Of a stretch of 64,000 nucleotides of DNA, positions 9,282 through 18,393 are shown in pieces (within the stretch, counting starts at the first letter, position 1; each line of letters opens with the position of its first letter). The position numbers and the translations under genes are program-made. Location of the stretch: assembly GCF_009866805.1 (NCBI RefSeq), contig NZ_SIZW01000041.1, forward strand, positions 310,001 to 374,000. Direction: 5' to 3'. Under the pieces are notes generated by a model. It saw nothing but the letters and a program-made list of their open reading frames with translations. It had not been told where the DNA came from and did not search any database. The DNA is from Schauerella aestuarii (GTDB taxonomy: Bacteria; Pseudomonadota; Gammaproteobacteria; Burkholderiales; Burkholderiaceae_B).

Positions 9282-10747
9282 AGGGTCTGCCTGCAATATT
9301 GAACGTGGTCGGCCTCACCATGGTGCTGTTTGCGCTGACCATGTTGATTCCCACCGTCGTGGCCTTCGTGGGCGCCGACGCTGCGCAGGATGCGTTCGTG
9401 GACGGTTTTCTGCTGGCCCTTGGCATCGGCGGCGCAATCTGGCTGGCGACCCGCCGCTTTCGCGGTGAGTTGCGGCAGCGCGATGGCTTTCTGCTGGTGT
9501 CGCTGGTTTGGGCCGGCCTGCCGGCCTTGGCCGCCATCCCGCTGTTGATTTTCTTCAATCGCGCAGGGATGCCGCTGTCCTTCACGGACGCGTACTTCGA
9601 AGCGATGTCCGGACTCACGACCACCGGGGCCACGGTGCTGAGCGGCCTTGACCGCTTGCCGCCCTCGATCAATCTGTGGCGCGCCACGCTCGTGTGGATC
9701 GGCGGTATGGGCATCCTGGTGCTGGCCGTCGCCATTCTGCCGCTTCTGGGCGTGGGCGGCCATCAGGTGTTCCGCGCCGAAACGCCGGGCCCGATGAAGG
9801 ACGAGCGCCTCACCCCACGCATCGCAAGCACCGCCAAGGCGTTGTACGCCGTGTATGTGAGCCTCTCGGTGCTGTGTCTGCTCGCGTATCGCGTGGCCGG
9901 GTTGTCCTGGTTCGAGGCGTGGTGCCACATGGCGACCACGATGGGCCTGGGCGGCTTTTCCACCTGGGACGATGGCTTTGCGCATTTCGATTCGATCCCT
10001 GTCGAATTGGTCGCGATCGTGTTCATGCTGATCGCGGGCATCAACTTCGCCACGCATTTCACCGCGTTCCGCAGCCGTAGCCTCAAGCCCTACGGGCGCT
10101 GTCCCGAAGCGATCCCCTATCTGCTGGTGACGCTGGGCGCGGGGCTGTTCGTTTCGGCCTATCTGTACTTCGACAATATCCATCCGGAATTCTGGGAAGC
10201 CTTGCGCTACGGCATGTTCAACACCATTTCGGTGGCGACCACTACCGGCTATGCCAACACCGATTACGTCCAGTGGCCGCTGCCGTTGCCGTTGCTGCTG
10301 TTGGTGCTGGCGGGCTTCGCCACATCGGCGGGATCGACGGGCGGCGGGATCAAGATGATTCGTGCCGTGCTGCTGATCAAGAATGCCCGCGCCGAGCTGG
10401 TGACCATGCTGCATCCGCATGCCGTGCATCCGGTCCGGATTCGAGGCCGCGTGGTGCCCACGCGCGTGATGGCCTCAGTGCTCGCGTTCGTGCTCGTCTA
10501 CATTCTGTCGATCGGTGTGCTCACGGCCGTGATGCTGCTGTCGGGCTTGGAGCCCCTGCTTGCATTTTCCGCCGTGCTCGCCACGGTCAATAACACCGGC
10601 CCTGGCCTGGGCGCGATCGGCCCCATGGGCAGCTTCGGCATGCTCACCGACTTCCAGACCTGGGTGTGCACCTTCGCCATGCTGATCGGACGACTGGAGC
10701 TATTCACCGTGCTGGTGTTGTTCACACCGGCATTCTGGCGGCGGTAG
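9278..10747 (+). CDS. trkH: Trk-type potassium uptake channel subunit TrkH/TrkG
   Basis: Integral inner-membrane K+ channel subunit, 489 residues with about ten hydrophobic helices and four re-entrant selectivity loops. The loops are visible as LTTTGATVLSGLD, TTMGLGGFSTWDD, TTTGYANTDYVQW and NNTGPGLGAIGP, each with the central Gly of the family. The C-terminus (MLIGRLELFTVLVLFTPAFW) is the family end. It pairs with TrkA encoded upstream. Start overlaps the stop of the diguanylate cyclase by 4 bp. Confidence 0.95.
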   Translation: MKGLPAILNVVGLTMVLFALTMLIPTVVAFVGADAAQDAFVDGFLLALGIGGAIWLATRRFRGELRQRDGFLLVSLVWAGLPALAAIPLLIFFNRAGMPLSFTDAYFEAMSGLTTTGATVLSGLDRLPPSINLWRATLVWIGGMGILVLAVAILPLLGVGGHQVFRAETPGPMKDERLTPRIASTAKALYAVYVSLSVLCLLAYRVAGLSWFEAWCHMATTMGLGGFSTWDDGFAHFDSIPVELVAIVFMLIAGINFATHFTAFRSRSLKPYGRCPEAIPYLLVTLGAGLFVSAYLYFDNIHPEFWEALRYGMFNTISVATTTGYANTDYVQWPLPLPLLLLVLAGFATSAGSTGGGIKMIRAVLLIKNARAELVTMLHPHAVHPVRIRGRVVPTRVMASVLAFVLVYILSIGVLTAVMLLSGLEPLLAFSAVLATVNNTGPGLGAIGPMGSFGMLTDFQTWVCTFAMLIGRLELFTVLVLFTPAFWRR

Positions 10748-11133
10748 TCAGAAGGATGGCGCTATGTCATCCACCGGGACGGGCGTCCGCATTGCTTCCT
10801 GAACTGCCGCGTCTTCAGGCTGGACATCCTCCGTGTTTTCCCCACCTCGGGATATCCCGATAGTCAGTTAAATCGGCTTGAATGGGCCGTTTGCGCGACA
10901 CGTGCCGCCGAGAGCCGCACCATTGCACGGTTGTGAGTGCTTGCTCACATGCCGGCTAGGCGGCTTTATGCGTGTTGGCGTGAGATGCGCACATTTGTCA
11001 CGATTTTGACTGCATGTTGCAGCATCGGGCCGCTAGAATCGCGCCATAAATTACGCCCCATGCAGCGCCGGTCCGCGGGCCGGTACGCATAACGGGATGC
11101 TTCACCCCAGAACGATTATCAGGAGCCAGGGAG
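10748..11133. other. Intergenic region between trkH and ybdK-like gene
   Basis: 386 bp without a credible gene. It holds several small inverted repeats, including CCGGTCC-GC-GGGCCGG around 11068-11083 and GAGTGCTTGCTC near 10936-10947. A TAGAAT hexamer at about 11034-11039 could be a -10 element, but no -35 sits at ideal spacing. The purine-rich AGGAGCCAGGGAG at 11121-11133 is a strong ribosome-binding site for the next gene. Confidence 0.5.
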
Positions 11134-12363
11134 ATGGAACTCATCACGTTTGTCCCGTCGACGCCGAACAGTTTGGGTATCGAACTCGAGCTGCAACTCA
11201 TTCACCCCCGTAGCAACGATCTCGCCGCCGCATCCGAGGAGCTGTTGGCGCAGATTGCCGACCAGCGTTTCGCTGACCGCGTCAAACCCGAAATTACCCG
11301 CTCGATGATCGAGCTCAATTCCTCCGTGCACGAGCATCCTATGGGACTGCTCGTGGAGATGCGCGAGATGCGCGATGCCCTGTGCGAAGCGGCCGATGCC
11401 GTGGGGGTTGCCGTGTCGGGCGGGGGCACACATCCGTTCATGCGCTGGCAGGATCGTGCGATTTCCGACACGCCGCGTTTCCAGTACCTGGCCGAAATGT
11501 ACGGTTATCTTGCGCGCCAATTCACGGTCTTCGGGCAGCATATTCACGTTGGTGTGAAGTCCGGCGACGAGGCGATCGGGCTGGTGCATCGCTTGTCGCC
11601 TTACGTCCCGCATTTGATTGCGATGTCGGCCTCGTCGCCCTACTGCGAAGGCGTGGACACGATGTTCTCGTGCTCCCGATTGAACGCAGTCAACAGCTTT
11701 CCGTTGGCCGGTCACATGCCGCCCGAGGTGCGCGACTGGTATGGCTTCGAGGCGCACATCGCACAGCTGCGATCGTATGGGCTGGCCGAGAGCATCAAGG
11801 ATTTGTACTGGGACATCCGCCCCAAGCCAGAGTTCGGCACGGTGGAAGTACGCATCTGCGATACGCCGCTGACGGTCGAGCGTGCGTGCCGCCTGGCGGC
11901 GTTCACGCAGGCATTGGCGATCCTGGTGATGCGCGACCCGCCGCCGGTCGAGGGGGCGTTTCTCACTTATCGCACCAATCACTTTCAAGCGTGCCGGTTC
12001 GGGCTCCAGGGCAATTACGTGACGCCGGACGGCCAGCGGATGCGCCTCATGGATCACCTGCGCGGCACTTTCGGGCGGCTTCTGGCGGTGGCCGACGAGT
12101 TGGGCACACGCGACATGATCGAGACGCTGCGAGATGAGATGTTCAAGTCGGGCAACGATGCGCGCTGGCTGCGCAGCCAGTTCCATCGGGTGCACGATCT
12201 GCCCCTGGTGGTGGAAAGCATGACGCGGGCGTTTCGCGGCCAGCGCGAAGCGATCGAACAGACCGCGGCGCGCAAGCGCATCCGGGCGCTATCGGAGCCC
12301 ATGCACGATGTGCAGGCGCTTGCCGCACCTGAAGTCGCCATCGTGACGGAGCAGTTGCACTAA
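11134..12363 (+). CDS. YbdK-family carboxylate-amine ligase (glutamate-cysteine ligase type 2)
   Basis: 409 residues. Belongs to the GCS2/YbdK ATP-dependent carboxylate-amine ligase family. The start [20 protein letters not shown] carries the GIELELQ strand. [19 protein letters not shown], the GGGTHPF loop, [30 protein letters not shown] and [20 protein letters not shown] are the family's nucleotide, metal and substrate segments. It is longer than E. coli YbdK (372), mainly at the C-terminus, which ends in a basic helical tail. E. coli YbdK has weak glutamate-cysteine ligase activity; the physiological substrate here is unknown. Start chosen for the strong RBS ending at 11133. Confidence 0.88.
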   Translation: MELITFVPSTPNSLGIELELQLIHPRSNDLAAASEELLAQIADQRFADRVKPEITRSMIELNSSVHEHPMGLLVEMREMRDALCEAADAVGVAVSGGGTHPFMRWQDRAISDTPRFQYLAEMYGYLARQFTVFGQHIHVGVKSGDEAIGLVHRLSPYVPHLIAMSASSPYCEGVDTMFSCSRLNAVNSFPLAGHMPPEVRDWYGFEAHIAQLRSYGLAESIKDLYWDIRPKPEFGTVEVRICDTPLTVERACRLAAFTQALAILVMRDPPPVEGAFLTYRTNHFQACRFGLQGNYVTPDGQRMRLMDHLRGTFGRLLAVADELGTRDMIETLRDEMFKSGNDARWLRSQFHRVHDLPLVVESMTRAFRGQREAIEQTAARKRIRALSEPMHDVQALAAPEVAIVTEQLH

Positions 12364-12375
12364 TCCCGGTTGGGC

Positions 12376-13290
12376 TTACTTACCGGGACGTGAAATGGCG
12401 CTGACGGACAAGTAAGTCTCATCCAGCGAGCGGCGCGAACCGGCGCGCCATGCGTGGCCGTAAGCGACTTCAATAGTGAGCTTGATCAAGCCATCATCGC
12501 CGCGTTGCGCCTCGAGGGCGGCCAGCAAGCGATTTCGCCAGGCAGGAGTGGCAAGCCCCGGGCGGCGTTGCGTGCTGGGATTGCCGCCCAGCGCCCGCAC
12601 GTCCGCGAGCAACCGAACCGGATCGCGATAGGTGAGGGTGAGCGTCTCCTGATCCATCACCGGATCGGCAAAGCCTTGTTCGACCAGCAGGTCGCCAAAG
12701 TCGTGCATATCCACGAACGACGGCGTTTGCGTGCGCAGGCCTGCGGCGGCCACGGCGTCGCGCAATTCACGCAGCGTTCCTGGTCCCAGACAGGAAAACA
12801 TCGCCAGGCCGTTGACCTTCAGGATGCGTCGCCACTCGCCCAGCACAGCGTGCGGCGCGGGATGCCAGTGCATGGCCAGGTTCGACCACACCAGATCGAG
12901 CGACTCCGGCGCCAGGCCCGTGGCCGCGAGATCGGCCTGCACAAATTCAGGCCGCGTCGCGCCCTGTTTGCCGAGGCGGCCCAGCCATTGGCGCAGTCCG
13001 CCGGTGTCGTATTGCTTGCGCGCGAGCGCCAGCAGCGGTTCGCATGCGTCCAGTCCGAGATAGGCGGCCTGTGGATAACGTTCGCGCAGTAACGGCAAGT
13101 TGGCGCCGGCGCCGCACCCGGCATCCAGGAGTTGCGTGGGATCGTTGCGGATGTAGCGCAGGCGGCCGAGCATGCGTTGTGCAACTTCACCGTAAAGAAA
13201 CTGGGCGTCGCTGAGATCGCCGCGGCGTGCGAACTGGCGCGCGACGGTGGCCGCGTGAATGGGCAGGGTGGGATAAGTAGCGGGTGACAT
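12376..13290 (-). CDS. bioC: Class I SAM methyltransferase, BioC-like (malonyl-ACP O-methyltransferase family)
   Basis: 304 residues. The SAM-binding motif is LLDAGCGAGANLP (about 55-67) with the acidic GLDACEPLL following. Motif SLDLVWSNLAMHW and FSCLGPGTLRELRDA resemble BioC (in E. coli AWSNLAVQW and a LxxGSLxEL segment). BioC methylates malonyl-ACP to start pimelate synthesis for biotin. The N-terminus (VARQFARRGDLSDAQFL) fits BioC's initial helix. No other bio gene is nearby, so a different acceptor in this family (NDUFAF5-like) cannot be excluded. It diverges from comF. Confidence 0.72.
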   Translation of the reverse strand: MSPATYPTLPIHAATVARQFARRGDLSDAQFLYGEVAQRMLGRLRYIRNDPTQLLDAGCGAGANLPLLRERYPQAAYLGLDACEPLLALARKQYDTGGLRQWLGRLGKQGATRPEFVQADLAATGLAPESLDLVWSNLAMHWHPAPHAVLGEWRRILKVNGLAMFSCLGPGTLRELRDAVAAAGLRTQTPSFVDMHDFGDLLVEQGFADPVMDQETLTLTYRDPVRLLADVRALGGNPSTQRRPGLATPAWRNRLLAALEAQRGDDGLIKLTIEVAYGHAWRAGSRRSLDETYLSVSAISRPGK

Positions 13291-13395
13291 AACTGTCGCG
13301 CTCGGCTTGCCGAGCGCTTGAAAGATGATCAGATGAGTGTGCGGCGCGCGAAACGGATGCGATCTGCCGCAGTTTCATCCAGGATGGTTGGCATT

Positions 13396-13463
13396 ATGGC
13401 GCATTCGTTTTCTGGCGGCGCACGGCGGCCGCGTTCAGGCATGCCACGCCGGGCAATTGCCCC
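13396..13463 (+). other. Probable out-of-frame 5' end of comF
   Basis: The ATG at 13396 opens a reading (MAHSFSGGARRPRSGMPRR) that resembles the normal start of betaproteobacterial ComF proteins, but it is in a different frame from the comF body. Adding one G to the run GGG at 13451-13453 joins the two perfectly into MPRRGNCPLCGAAARG, which supplies the missing first CxxC of the zinc knuckle. This points to a one-base deletion, either real or an assembly error. Confidence 0.6.
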
Positions 13464-14186
13464 TTGTGCGGCGCCGCTGCACGGGGTGGCCTGCTGTGCC
13501 GCGGATGCCGCCACCAGGTGTGCACGCCCCGCGATCCCGAGCGGCCCATCCGTTGCCCACGATGCGCGCTGCCCCTGGGCTTGGGTAAGCCTTGCTTTGA
13601 CTGCATCGGCGCGCCGCCGGCATTCATGCGCGCCATCGTTGCCTATGACTATCTGATGCCGGGCGACACCTTGATGCGCGCGTTCAAAAGCAGTGGCGAT
13701 GCGCGGCGGGCCGACGCACTGGCCGAATTGCTGGCCCGGGCTATCGATGCAACGCCGGCGCTTGATGCACGCGCGTCGTCTGGCTCAAGGTTGGCGGCTG
13801 GTGCCTGCGCTGCCGCCAACGCTTCACCGGTGTCGCCAGCGCTGCTGGTGCCCATCCCGGCGAGTGCCGCCGGATTGAGGCGTCGCGGCTTCAACCCGGC
13901 CGGCGAAATTGCCCGGGCATTGCGCTGGCGCTTGCGCGTGCCCCTTGCGCGCGGGGCCTTGTTGCGTACCCGCGAAAGCGGTCAGCAAAGTGCGCGCACT
14001 CGCGAGGCGCGATGGCGTGAGGTCGAAGGCCTCTTCGAGTCGCGCACGCTCGTGAATGGGTATCACGTGATGCTCGTCGACGATGTGATGACTACGGGCA
14101 GCACGCTGGATGCGGCGGCCCGGGCGGTACTGGCGCAGGGTGCTGTCGCGGTGACGGCGCTGGCGGTTGCCCGTGCCGTACGATAA
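13464..14186 (+). CDS. comF: ComF family phosphoribosyltransferase (5' end probably frameshifted)
   Basis: Body of a ComF/GntX-family protein: Cys-rich zinc knuckles (LLCRGC, RCPRCALP, PCFDC) followed by a type I phosphoribosyltransferase fold with the PRPP loop VMLVDDVMTTGSTLDAAA near the C-terminus. ComF proteins are tied to DNA uptake in naturally competent bacteria; GntX-like members affect gluconate use. The first usable start in this frame is the TTG at 13464, which truncates the protein just before the first CPLC pair (encoded from 13458). No ATG, GTG or TTG lies upstream in frame before the stop at 13326. Whether the gene is expressed as shown or broken is unresolved. Confidence 0.78.
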   Translation: MCGAAARGGLLCRGCRHQVCTPRDPERPIRCPRCALPLGLGKPCFDCIGAPPAFMRAIVAYDYLMPGDTLMRAFKSSGDARRADALAELLARAIDATPALDARASSGSRLAAGACAAANASPVSPALLVPIPASAAGLRRRGFNPAGEIARALRWRLRVPLARGALLRTRESGQQSARTREARWREVEGLFESRTLVNGYHVMLVDDVMTTGSTLDAAARAVLAQGAVAVTALAVARAVR

Positions 14187-14248
14187 CGGCGGGCGCTGGC
14201 ACAATAGCGCCCGTGCGCAATGCTCGCGCCATACAGGAACCCAAACAG

Positions 14249-14719
14249 ATGTTTCACGTCGTGCTGGTCTCGCCCGAGATCCCTCCCAATACCGGAAACG
14301 CCATTCGTCTTTGCGCGAATACCGGGTCGCAGCTGCATCTGGTCAAGCCGCTGGGCTTTGAACTGGACGATGCGCGCTTGCGTCGCGCGGGGCTGGACTA
14401 TCACGAGTGGCAGCCGATGCAGGTGCACGATCACCTCGCCGATGCATTGGCGGCGACGGGCGCGGCGGTCGACCGCATTTTTGCGCTCACCACCCGTGCT
14501 TCGCGCAGCGTGGCGGACGTGACCTTTGCGCCGGGCGATGTCTTCGTGTTCGGCCGTGAAACGGCCGGCTTGTCCGACGCGGATCACGAGCGCTTTGCGC
14601 CTGCGCAGCGTCTTCGCCTGCCGATGCGCGCAGGACAACGCAGTTTGAATTTGTCGAACGCCGTGGCCGTGATGGTGTTCGAGGCGTGGCGCCAGAACGG
14701 CTTCGCAGGCGCGAGCTGA
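14249..14719 (+). CDS. trmL: tRNA (cytidine(34)-2'-O)-methyltransferase TrmL
   Basis: 156-residue SPOUT-class methyltransferase that 2'-O-methylates the wobble base of tRNA-Leu in E. coli. Motifs: PEIPPNTGNAIRLCANTG at the N-terminus, then FVFGRETAGLSD and the knotted C-terminal segment LRLPMRAGQRSLNLSNAVAV. The length matches E. coli TrmL (157). I chose the ATG at 14249, giving MFHVVLVSPEIPPNTGN; a GTG at 14213 would only add a non-conserved leader. Converges with the Bug receptor gene downstream. Confidence 0.93.
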   Translation: MFHVVLVSPEIPPNTGNAIRLCANTGSQLHLVKPLGFELDDARLRRAGLDYHEWQPMQVHDHLADALAATGAAVDRIFALTTRASRSVADVTFAPGDVFVFGRETAGLSDADHERFAPAQRLRLPMRAGQRSLNLSNAVAVMVFEAWRQNGFAGAS

Positions 14720-14749
14720 GCGTGGCCGTGCTCCGCCTGCGTCAGCCGA

Positions 14750-15760
14750 TCAATCCAACGACAGCTTCAGCGTATCGATCACCGTGTCGTAGCGTGCCTT
14801 TTCATCGCGCATCCGGCGCGTGAGCGCTTCGGGCGTGGATGCCGCCGGCGTGAAGTACTGCAACGCCATTTGCTTGCGCAGCGGTTCGCTGGTGATGATG
14901 CGGGCCAGTTCGCTGTTCAACCGCTCGATGATGGGAGTGGGCGTGCCGGCGGGGGCCAGCACGGCATTCCAGGAGATCGATTCGAAGCCCGGATAGCCTT
15001 GCTCGACCATCGTGGGCAGATCGGGCAACAGGGGGCTGCGCGCGAGGCTGGTCACGGCCAGCGCACGGGCTTTGCCGGCCCTCACTTGCGGCATGGCGAT
15101 CGCCGGCACCATGAAGCCGGCTTGGACGTCGCCTGAAATGATGGCGGTGATGACCTGCGGAAATCCTGAATACGGGATGTGTGCCAGATCGACCTTGGCC
15201 TGCTGCTTGAACATTTCCATGGCAAGGTGGGCGGAGCTGCCCGGGCCCACAGAGCCGTAGTTCAACGCGCCGGGGCGCGACGTGGCCAGCTTGGCCAGAT
15301 CCCCCGCCGTGTAGATGTTGGCCATGTCGCCGGACACGGTCAGCACATTTGGGCTGGTCGCCACCAGTGAAATCGGCGCGAGATCGGTGAAGGGGTCGTA
15401 GCCGAGCGTCTTCTTGTAGAGCGTGGGGGCGGTAACCAGGGGGCCATTGATCGTGTAGAGCAGCGTGTTGCCGTCCGCCTCGGAACGGGCCACGAACCGC
15501 GTACCGATATTGCCGCCCGCGCCGGGCTTGTTTTCGACCACGATGGGCTGCCCCAGCGATTGCGACAGCGGTTCGGCGATCGCGCGGGCGAGGGTGTCGG
15601 GTGACGACCCGGCCGGAAACGGCACCACCAGGTGAATGGGGCGATCGGGCCATGCAGCCAATGCGGTTGCGGAGAATCCGCCGGTCAGCACGGCAAGCAG
15701 CAGTCCGGCGGCGAGGCGCGCGCGATGCCGCCCCGTTCGTAGGCGATCGGCAAAAACCAT
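14750..15760 (-). CDS. Bug-family tripartite tricarboxylate transporter substrate-binding protein
   Basis: 336 residues. A signal peptide (hydrophobic LAAGLLLAVLTGGFSATALA, cleavage near residue 36) precedes a mature start WPDRPIHLVVPFPAGSSPD, the Bug-family signature beta-strand and ligand loop. VVENKPGAGGNIGTRFVARS and YGSVGPGSSAHLAMEMF are further family motifs. Bug proteins are periplasmic receptors for carboxylates and related small molecules and usually work with TctA/TctB-type permeases, none of which is adjacent. The ATG at 15760 is preceded by AGGAG. The ligand cannot be predicted. Confidence 0.9.
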   Translation of the reverse strand: MVFADRLRTGRHRARLAAGLLLAVLTGGFSATALAAWPDRPIHLVVPFPAGSSPDTLARAIAEPLSQSLGQPIVVENKPGAGGNIGTRFVARSEADGNTLLYTINGPLVTAPTLYKKTLGYDPFTDLAPISLVATSPNVLTVSGDMANIYTAGDLAKLATSRPGALNYGSVGPGSSAHLAMEMFKQQAKVDLAHIPYSGFPQVITAIISGDVQAGFMVPAIAMPQVRAGKARALAVTSLARSPLLPDLPTMVEQGYPGFESISWNAVLAPAGTPTPIIERLNSELARIITSEPLRKQMALQYFTPAASTPEALTRRMRDEKARYDTVIDTLKLSLD

Positions 15761-15791
15761 GATGGATGTCTCCTGGTCGGGTAGGTCTGTT

Positions 15792-16901
15792 CTAGGTAGG
15801 GGTAATCAGGCCGGCGGGCGCAGTGTCGGTGCTCGACTCATAGCGCGCCTCGCGCGCCAGCAGCGCGGAGACTGCGGTTTCTGCGGCAACACCGTCAAAC
15901 AGTACGGCGCACACTGCTTCGGTAATCGGCAGGTCCACATCCATGCGATGCGCACGGGCCAATGCCGCGCGTGCGCACCGTACGCCTTCGGCAGTGATGC
16001 CGGAGGCAAGAATATCGGCCAGGGGGCGGCCAGCGCCGATCTCCAGGCCCACGCGCCGGTTGCGCGACAAGTCGCCCGTGGCGGTGAGCACCAGATCGCC
16101 CAGTCCGGTGAGGCCGGAGAACGTTTCGGCTTGCGCGCCGAGCGCCACGCCAAAGCGCGCCATTTCAGCCAGTCCGCGGGTGATGAGCGCCGCGCGGGCA
16201 TTCGTGCCCAGCGCCAGCCCATCGGCCACGCCGCAGGCCACCGCGATCACGTTTTTAAGCGCACCGCCGACTTCGACGCCGACGACGTCTGTGCCGGCAT
16301 AGACCCGAACCGCCGCGCCATGCAAGGCGCGGATCGTGAGTTCGCAGGTAGCTGCATTGTGGCTCGCCACCGTCAGGGCAACGGGCAATCCTTGCGCCAC
16401 TTCGCGGGCGAAGGACGGGCCGGACAGGACGCCGATGGGAGGTGGGGCACCTTTCGCGCCGGGCGGATAAAGCGCGGCGAGCGCATCCTGCGCGATCTCG
16501 TGCGGCAGGCGCGCCGTATCGGATTCGAACCCTTTACAGGTCCAGACGATATGGGTTTGGGTGGCGCCGCGGCGTTTCAACCGCGCGGCCACATCGCGGC
16601 ACGTTGCGGCGAGGCCGGCAACGGGCACGCCGAGAATGATCAGAACGTGCGCGCCGTCGCGATGCGCGTCTTCGAAGGCGGCATCGAGATCCGCCGTGAT
16701 CGACAACGCATCAGGAAGCGCCACGCCTGGGAGGTAGCGGGCATTGTTGCCCGTTTCGCGCATGAGCGCGGCCTGGCCGGCATCGCGAGCCCACAATGTA
16801 GTGGGTGCGCGCCGGCTGGCGGCTGCTGCCAATGCGGTACCCCAGCTTCCCGCGCCGAGGACGAGAACGCGCAATGACGGCTCGGTGGCGGGAGGAGGCA
16901 T
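15792..16901 (-). CDS. gpsA: Glycerol-3-phosphate dehydrogenase [NAD(P)+]
   Basis: Cytoplasmic enzyme converting dihydroxyacetone phosphate to sn-glycerol-3-phosphate for phospholipid synthesis. From the ATG at 16901 it has 369 residues, slightly longer than the usual 330-340. A Rossmann motif [13 protein letters not shown] sits near residue 15. [17 protein letters not shown] and the catalytic-lysine segment [13 protein letters not shown] follow, then [12 protein letters not shown] and [17 protein letters not shown]. An in-frame TTG at 16925 could extend it by eight residues. It follows secB on the same strand with a gap of a few tens of bases, in the familiar rhodanese-grxC-secB-gpsA order. 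Confidence 0.94.
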   Translation of the reverse strand: MPPPATEPSLRVLVLGAGSWGTALAAAASRRAPTTLWARDAGQAALMRETGNNARYLPGVALPDALSITADLDAAFEDAHRDGAHVLIILGVPVAGLAATCRDVAARLKRRGATQTHIVWTCKGFESDTARLPHEIAQDALAALYPPGAKGAPPPIGVLSGPSFAREVAQGLPVALTVASHNAATCELTIRALHGAAVRVYAGTDVVGVEVGGALKNVIAVACGVADGLALGTNARAALITRGLAEMARFGVALGAQAETFSGLTGLGDLVLTATGDLSRNRRVGLEIGAGRPLADILASGITAEGVRCARAALARAHRMDVDLPITEAVCAVLFDGVAAETAVSALLAREARYESSTDTAPAGLITPT

Positions 16902-16929
16902 GGTGGGGTGTTGCAGTGGCGGCAAGGGA

Positions 16930-17451
16930 TTACTGACGCGTGGCGCTGGCCGGCAGAATGATGCCGGGGTCGGCGTCTTTCGTGGCGTCGTTCTGGCTTT
17001 GGGCGACTTCGGCCAGGCGCTGTTCGTACAACGCCTGGAAGTTTACTTCGGCCAGGTGCAGCGGGGGCAGCGACGTGCGGGTGATCGCATCGGCGATGTT
17101 GGCGCGCAGGTAGGGGTAAAGCATGGTCGGGCATACGATGCCCAGCAGCGGATCGAGCTGATCTTCAGGGATGTTGGCCAGTTCGAAAATGCCGGCTTGC
17201 GTGCCTTCCACCAGGTACAACGTCTTGTCGTTGATGCGCGTGGTCACCGTTGCCGTCACGGTCGATTCGAACACGGTTTCAGCCAGGCGCTGACCGCCGA
17301 CGTTGATCGTGACTTCGACTTGCGGGGTGTCCTGTTCGAGGAACACGTGCGGCGCATTGGGCATCTCGACCGACAGGTCTTTCAGATACACACGCTGCAT
17401 GTTGAAGGAGGGGTCGCTGCTGGCTTGAGCGGCTTGGTCTTGGTCGGCCAT
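16930..17451 (-). CDS. secB: Protein-export chaperone SecB
   Basis: Tetrameric cytosolic chaperone that keeps preproteins unfolded and delivers them to SecA, 173 residues (E. coli 155). [20 protein letters not shown] at the N-terminus is the SecB hallmark. [18 protein letters not shown], the [16 protein letters not shown] segment and [17 protein letters not shown] all match. The C-terminal tail is longer than in E. coli. It lies between grxC and gpsA on the same strand. Confidence 0.96.
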   Translation of the reverse strand: MADQDQAAQASSDPSFNMQRVYLKDLSVEMPNAPHVFLEQDTPQVEVTINVGGQRLAETVFESTVTATVTTRINDKTLYLVEGTQAGIFELANIPEDQLDPLLGIVCPTMLYPYLRANIADAITRTSLPPLHLAEVNFQALYEQRLAEVAQSQNDATKDADPGIILPASATRQ

Positions 17452-17489
17452 GAGTAATTCCGGTGAAGGTGAGAGGGAGAGGGCTGGAC

Positions 17490-17747
17490 TCAGGCGGCGA
17501 GCATGGGCTCGAGCTTGCCTGCGCGATCGAGCGCGAACAGGTCGTCGCAGCCACCGACGTGCGTATCGCCGATGTAAATCTGGGGCACCGTACGGCGGCC
17601 CGTGCGCTCGATCATGGTCTGCTTGAGCGAGGGGTCTTGATCGACACGCAATTTCTCAAGCGTCTCGACGCCTTTTTGCTTGAGCAATTGCTCAGCACGC
17701 AGGCAGTAAGGGCACACGGCGGTGCAATACATCACGACTTTATTCAT
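17490..17747 (-). CDS. grxC: Glutaredoxin 3
   Basis: 85-residue glutathione-dependent disulfide oxidoreductase. The dithiol active site is C12-P-Y-C15 ([14 protein letters not shown]). The TVPQIYIG cis-proline loop and [15 protein letters not shown] match GrxC. Length equals E. coli Grx3. The start at 17747 gives MNKVVMYC; an upstream ATG would add about 60 residues of rhodanese-overlapping, non-conserved sequence. It lies between a rhodanese gene and secB. Confidence 0.95.
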   Translation of the reverse strand: MNKVVMYCTAVCPYCLRAEQLLKQKGVETLEKLRVDQDPSLKQTMIERTGRRTVPQIYIGDTHVGGCDDLFALDRAGKLEPMLAA

Positions 17748-17797
17748 CTTGCATTCCAATCGAAGGCGGGTAAATGAGGGCCGCTTGAAGCCGCATC

Positions 17798-18226
17798 CTA
17801 CGCTTTTTGCGTGACGGGCAAAGCCGCCTGGCTCCAGGCGCGCATGCCGCCTTCCATGACATGCACGTTTTCGAAGCCCAGGGTTTTCAATTTGGCCACG
17901 GCCCGCGTGGAGTCGCGACCGAGTGCGCAAACCAGGACGATCGGCTTGTTCTTGGGCAAAGCGGCGACTTTTTGCTCGAGTTCGGCAAACGGCACGCTGC
18001 GTGCCTGCGCGATGTGGCCGGCCTGATACTGGTCAAGGGGACGCAGGTCCACCCAGACCGCTTGTTGCCGGTTGACCATCTGGATGGCCTCGCCGGTGGA
18101 CAAGCCGCCGCGGCCGCCCGATCGGCCGCCACGGATGGCGGGCCAAGCCAGCATCCCGCCGGCGACGAGCGCGATGGCGACGATGAAAAGGTTGTTCTGG
18201 CTGGTCAAAAATTGCACAAATTCCAC
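17798..18226 (-). CDS. Membrane-anchored rhodanese-like protein
   Basis: 142 residues, probable GTG start at 18226. A single transmembrane helix at about 13-31 (LFIVAIALVAGGMLAWPAI) is followed by a Gly/Arg-rich linker and one rhodanese domain. The sulfur-carrying Cys is C100 in the loop CALGRDS, and the domain ends in the expected GGMRAW segment. Single-domain rhodaneses handle persulfide sulfur, but the partner is unknown. It is the first gene of the conserved rhodanese-grxC-secB-gpsA set. Confidence 0.9.
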   Translation of the reverse strand: MEFVQFLTSQNNLFIVAIALVAGGMLAWPAIRGGRSGGRGGLSTGEAIQMVNRQQAVWVDLRPLDQYQAGHIAQARSVPFAELEQKVAALPKNKPIVLVCALGRDSTRAVAKLKTLGFENVHVMEGGMRAWSQAALPVTQKA

Positions 18227-18314
18227 GGAGTATCCCGAAAGCGCGGCAGCCGCGATAAAAGTTGCCGGATTAAAAATGGTCGATTCGGGGCCGAAATTCC
18301 CCCCGCCGACACGG

Positions 18315-18346
18315 TTGATATCGAAGGCAAAGCAGGCAATTATAAA
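18315..18346 (+). promoter_or_regulatory. Possible gpmA promoter
   Basis: TTGATA (18315-18320) and TATAAA (18341-18346) lie upstream of gpmA in an AT-richer patch, but are separated by 20 bp, longer than the 17-bp optimum. A candidate only. Confidence 0.3.
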
Positions 18347-18393
18347 ATGACGCTCATTCTTCGTCCTTCAATAGCATTCTCACGGGCTTTTTC

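Noticed and set aside
11030-11133. Riboswitch or sRNA upstream of the YbdK-like gene
   Set aside because: Only short GC-rich inverted repeats are visible; no known riboswitch consensus could be recognised by eye.
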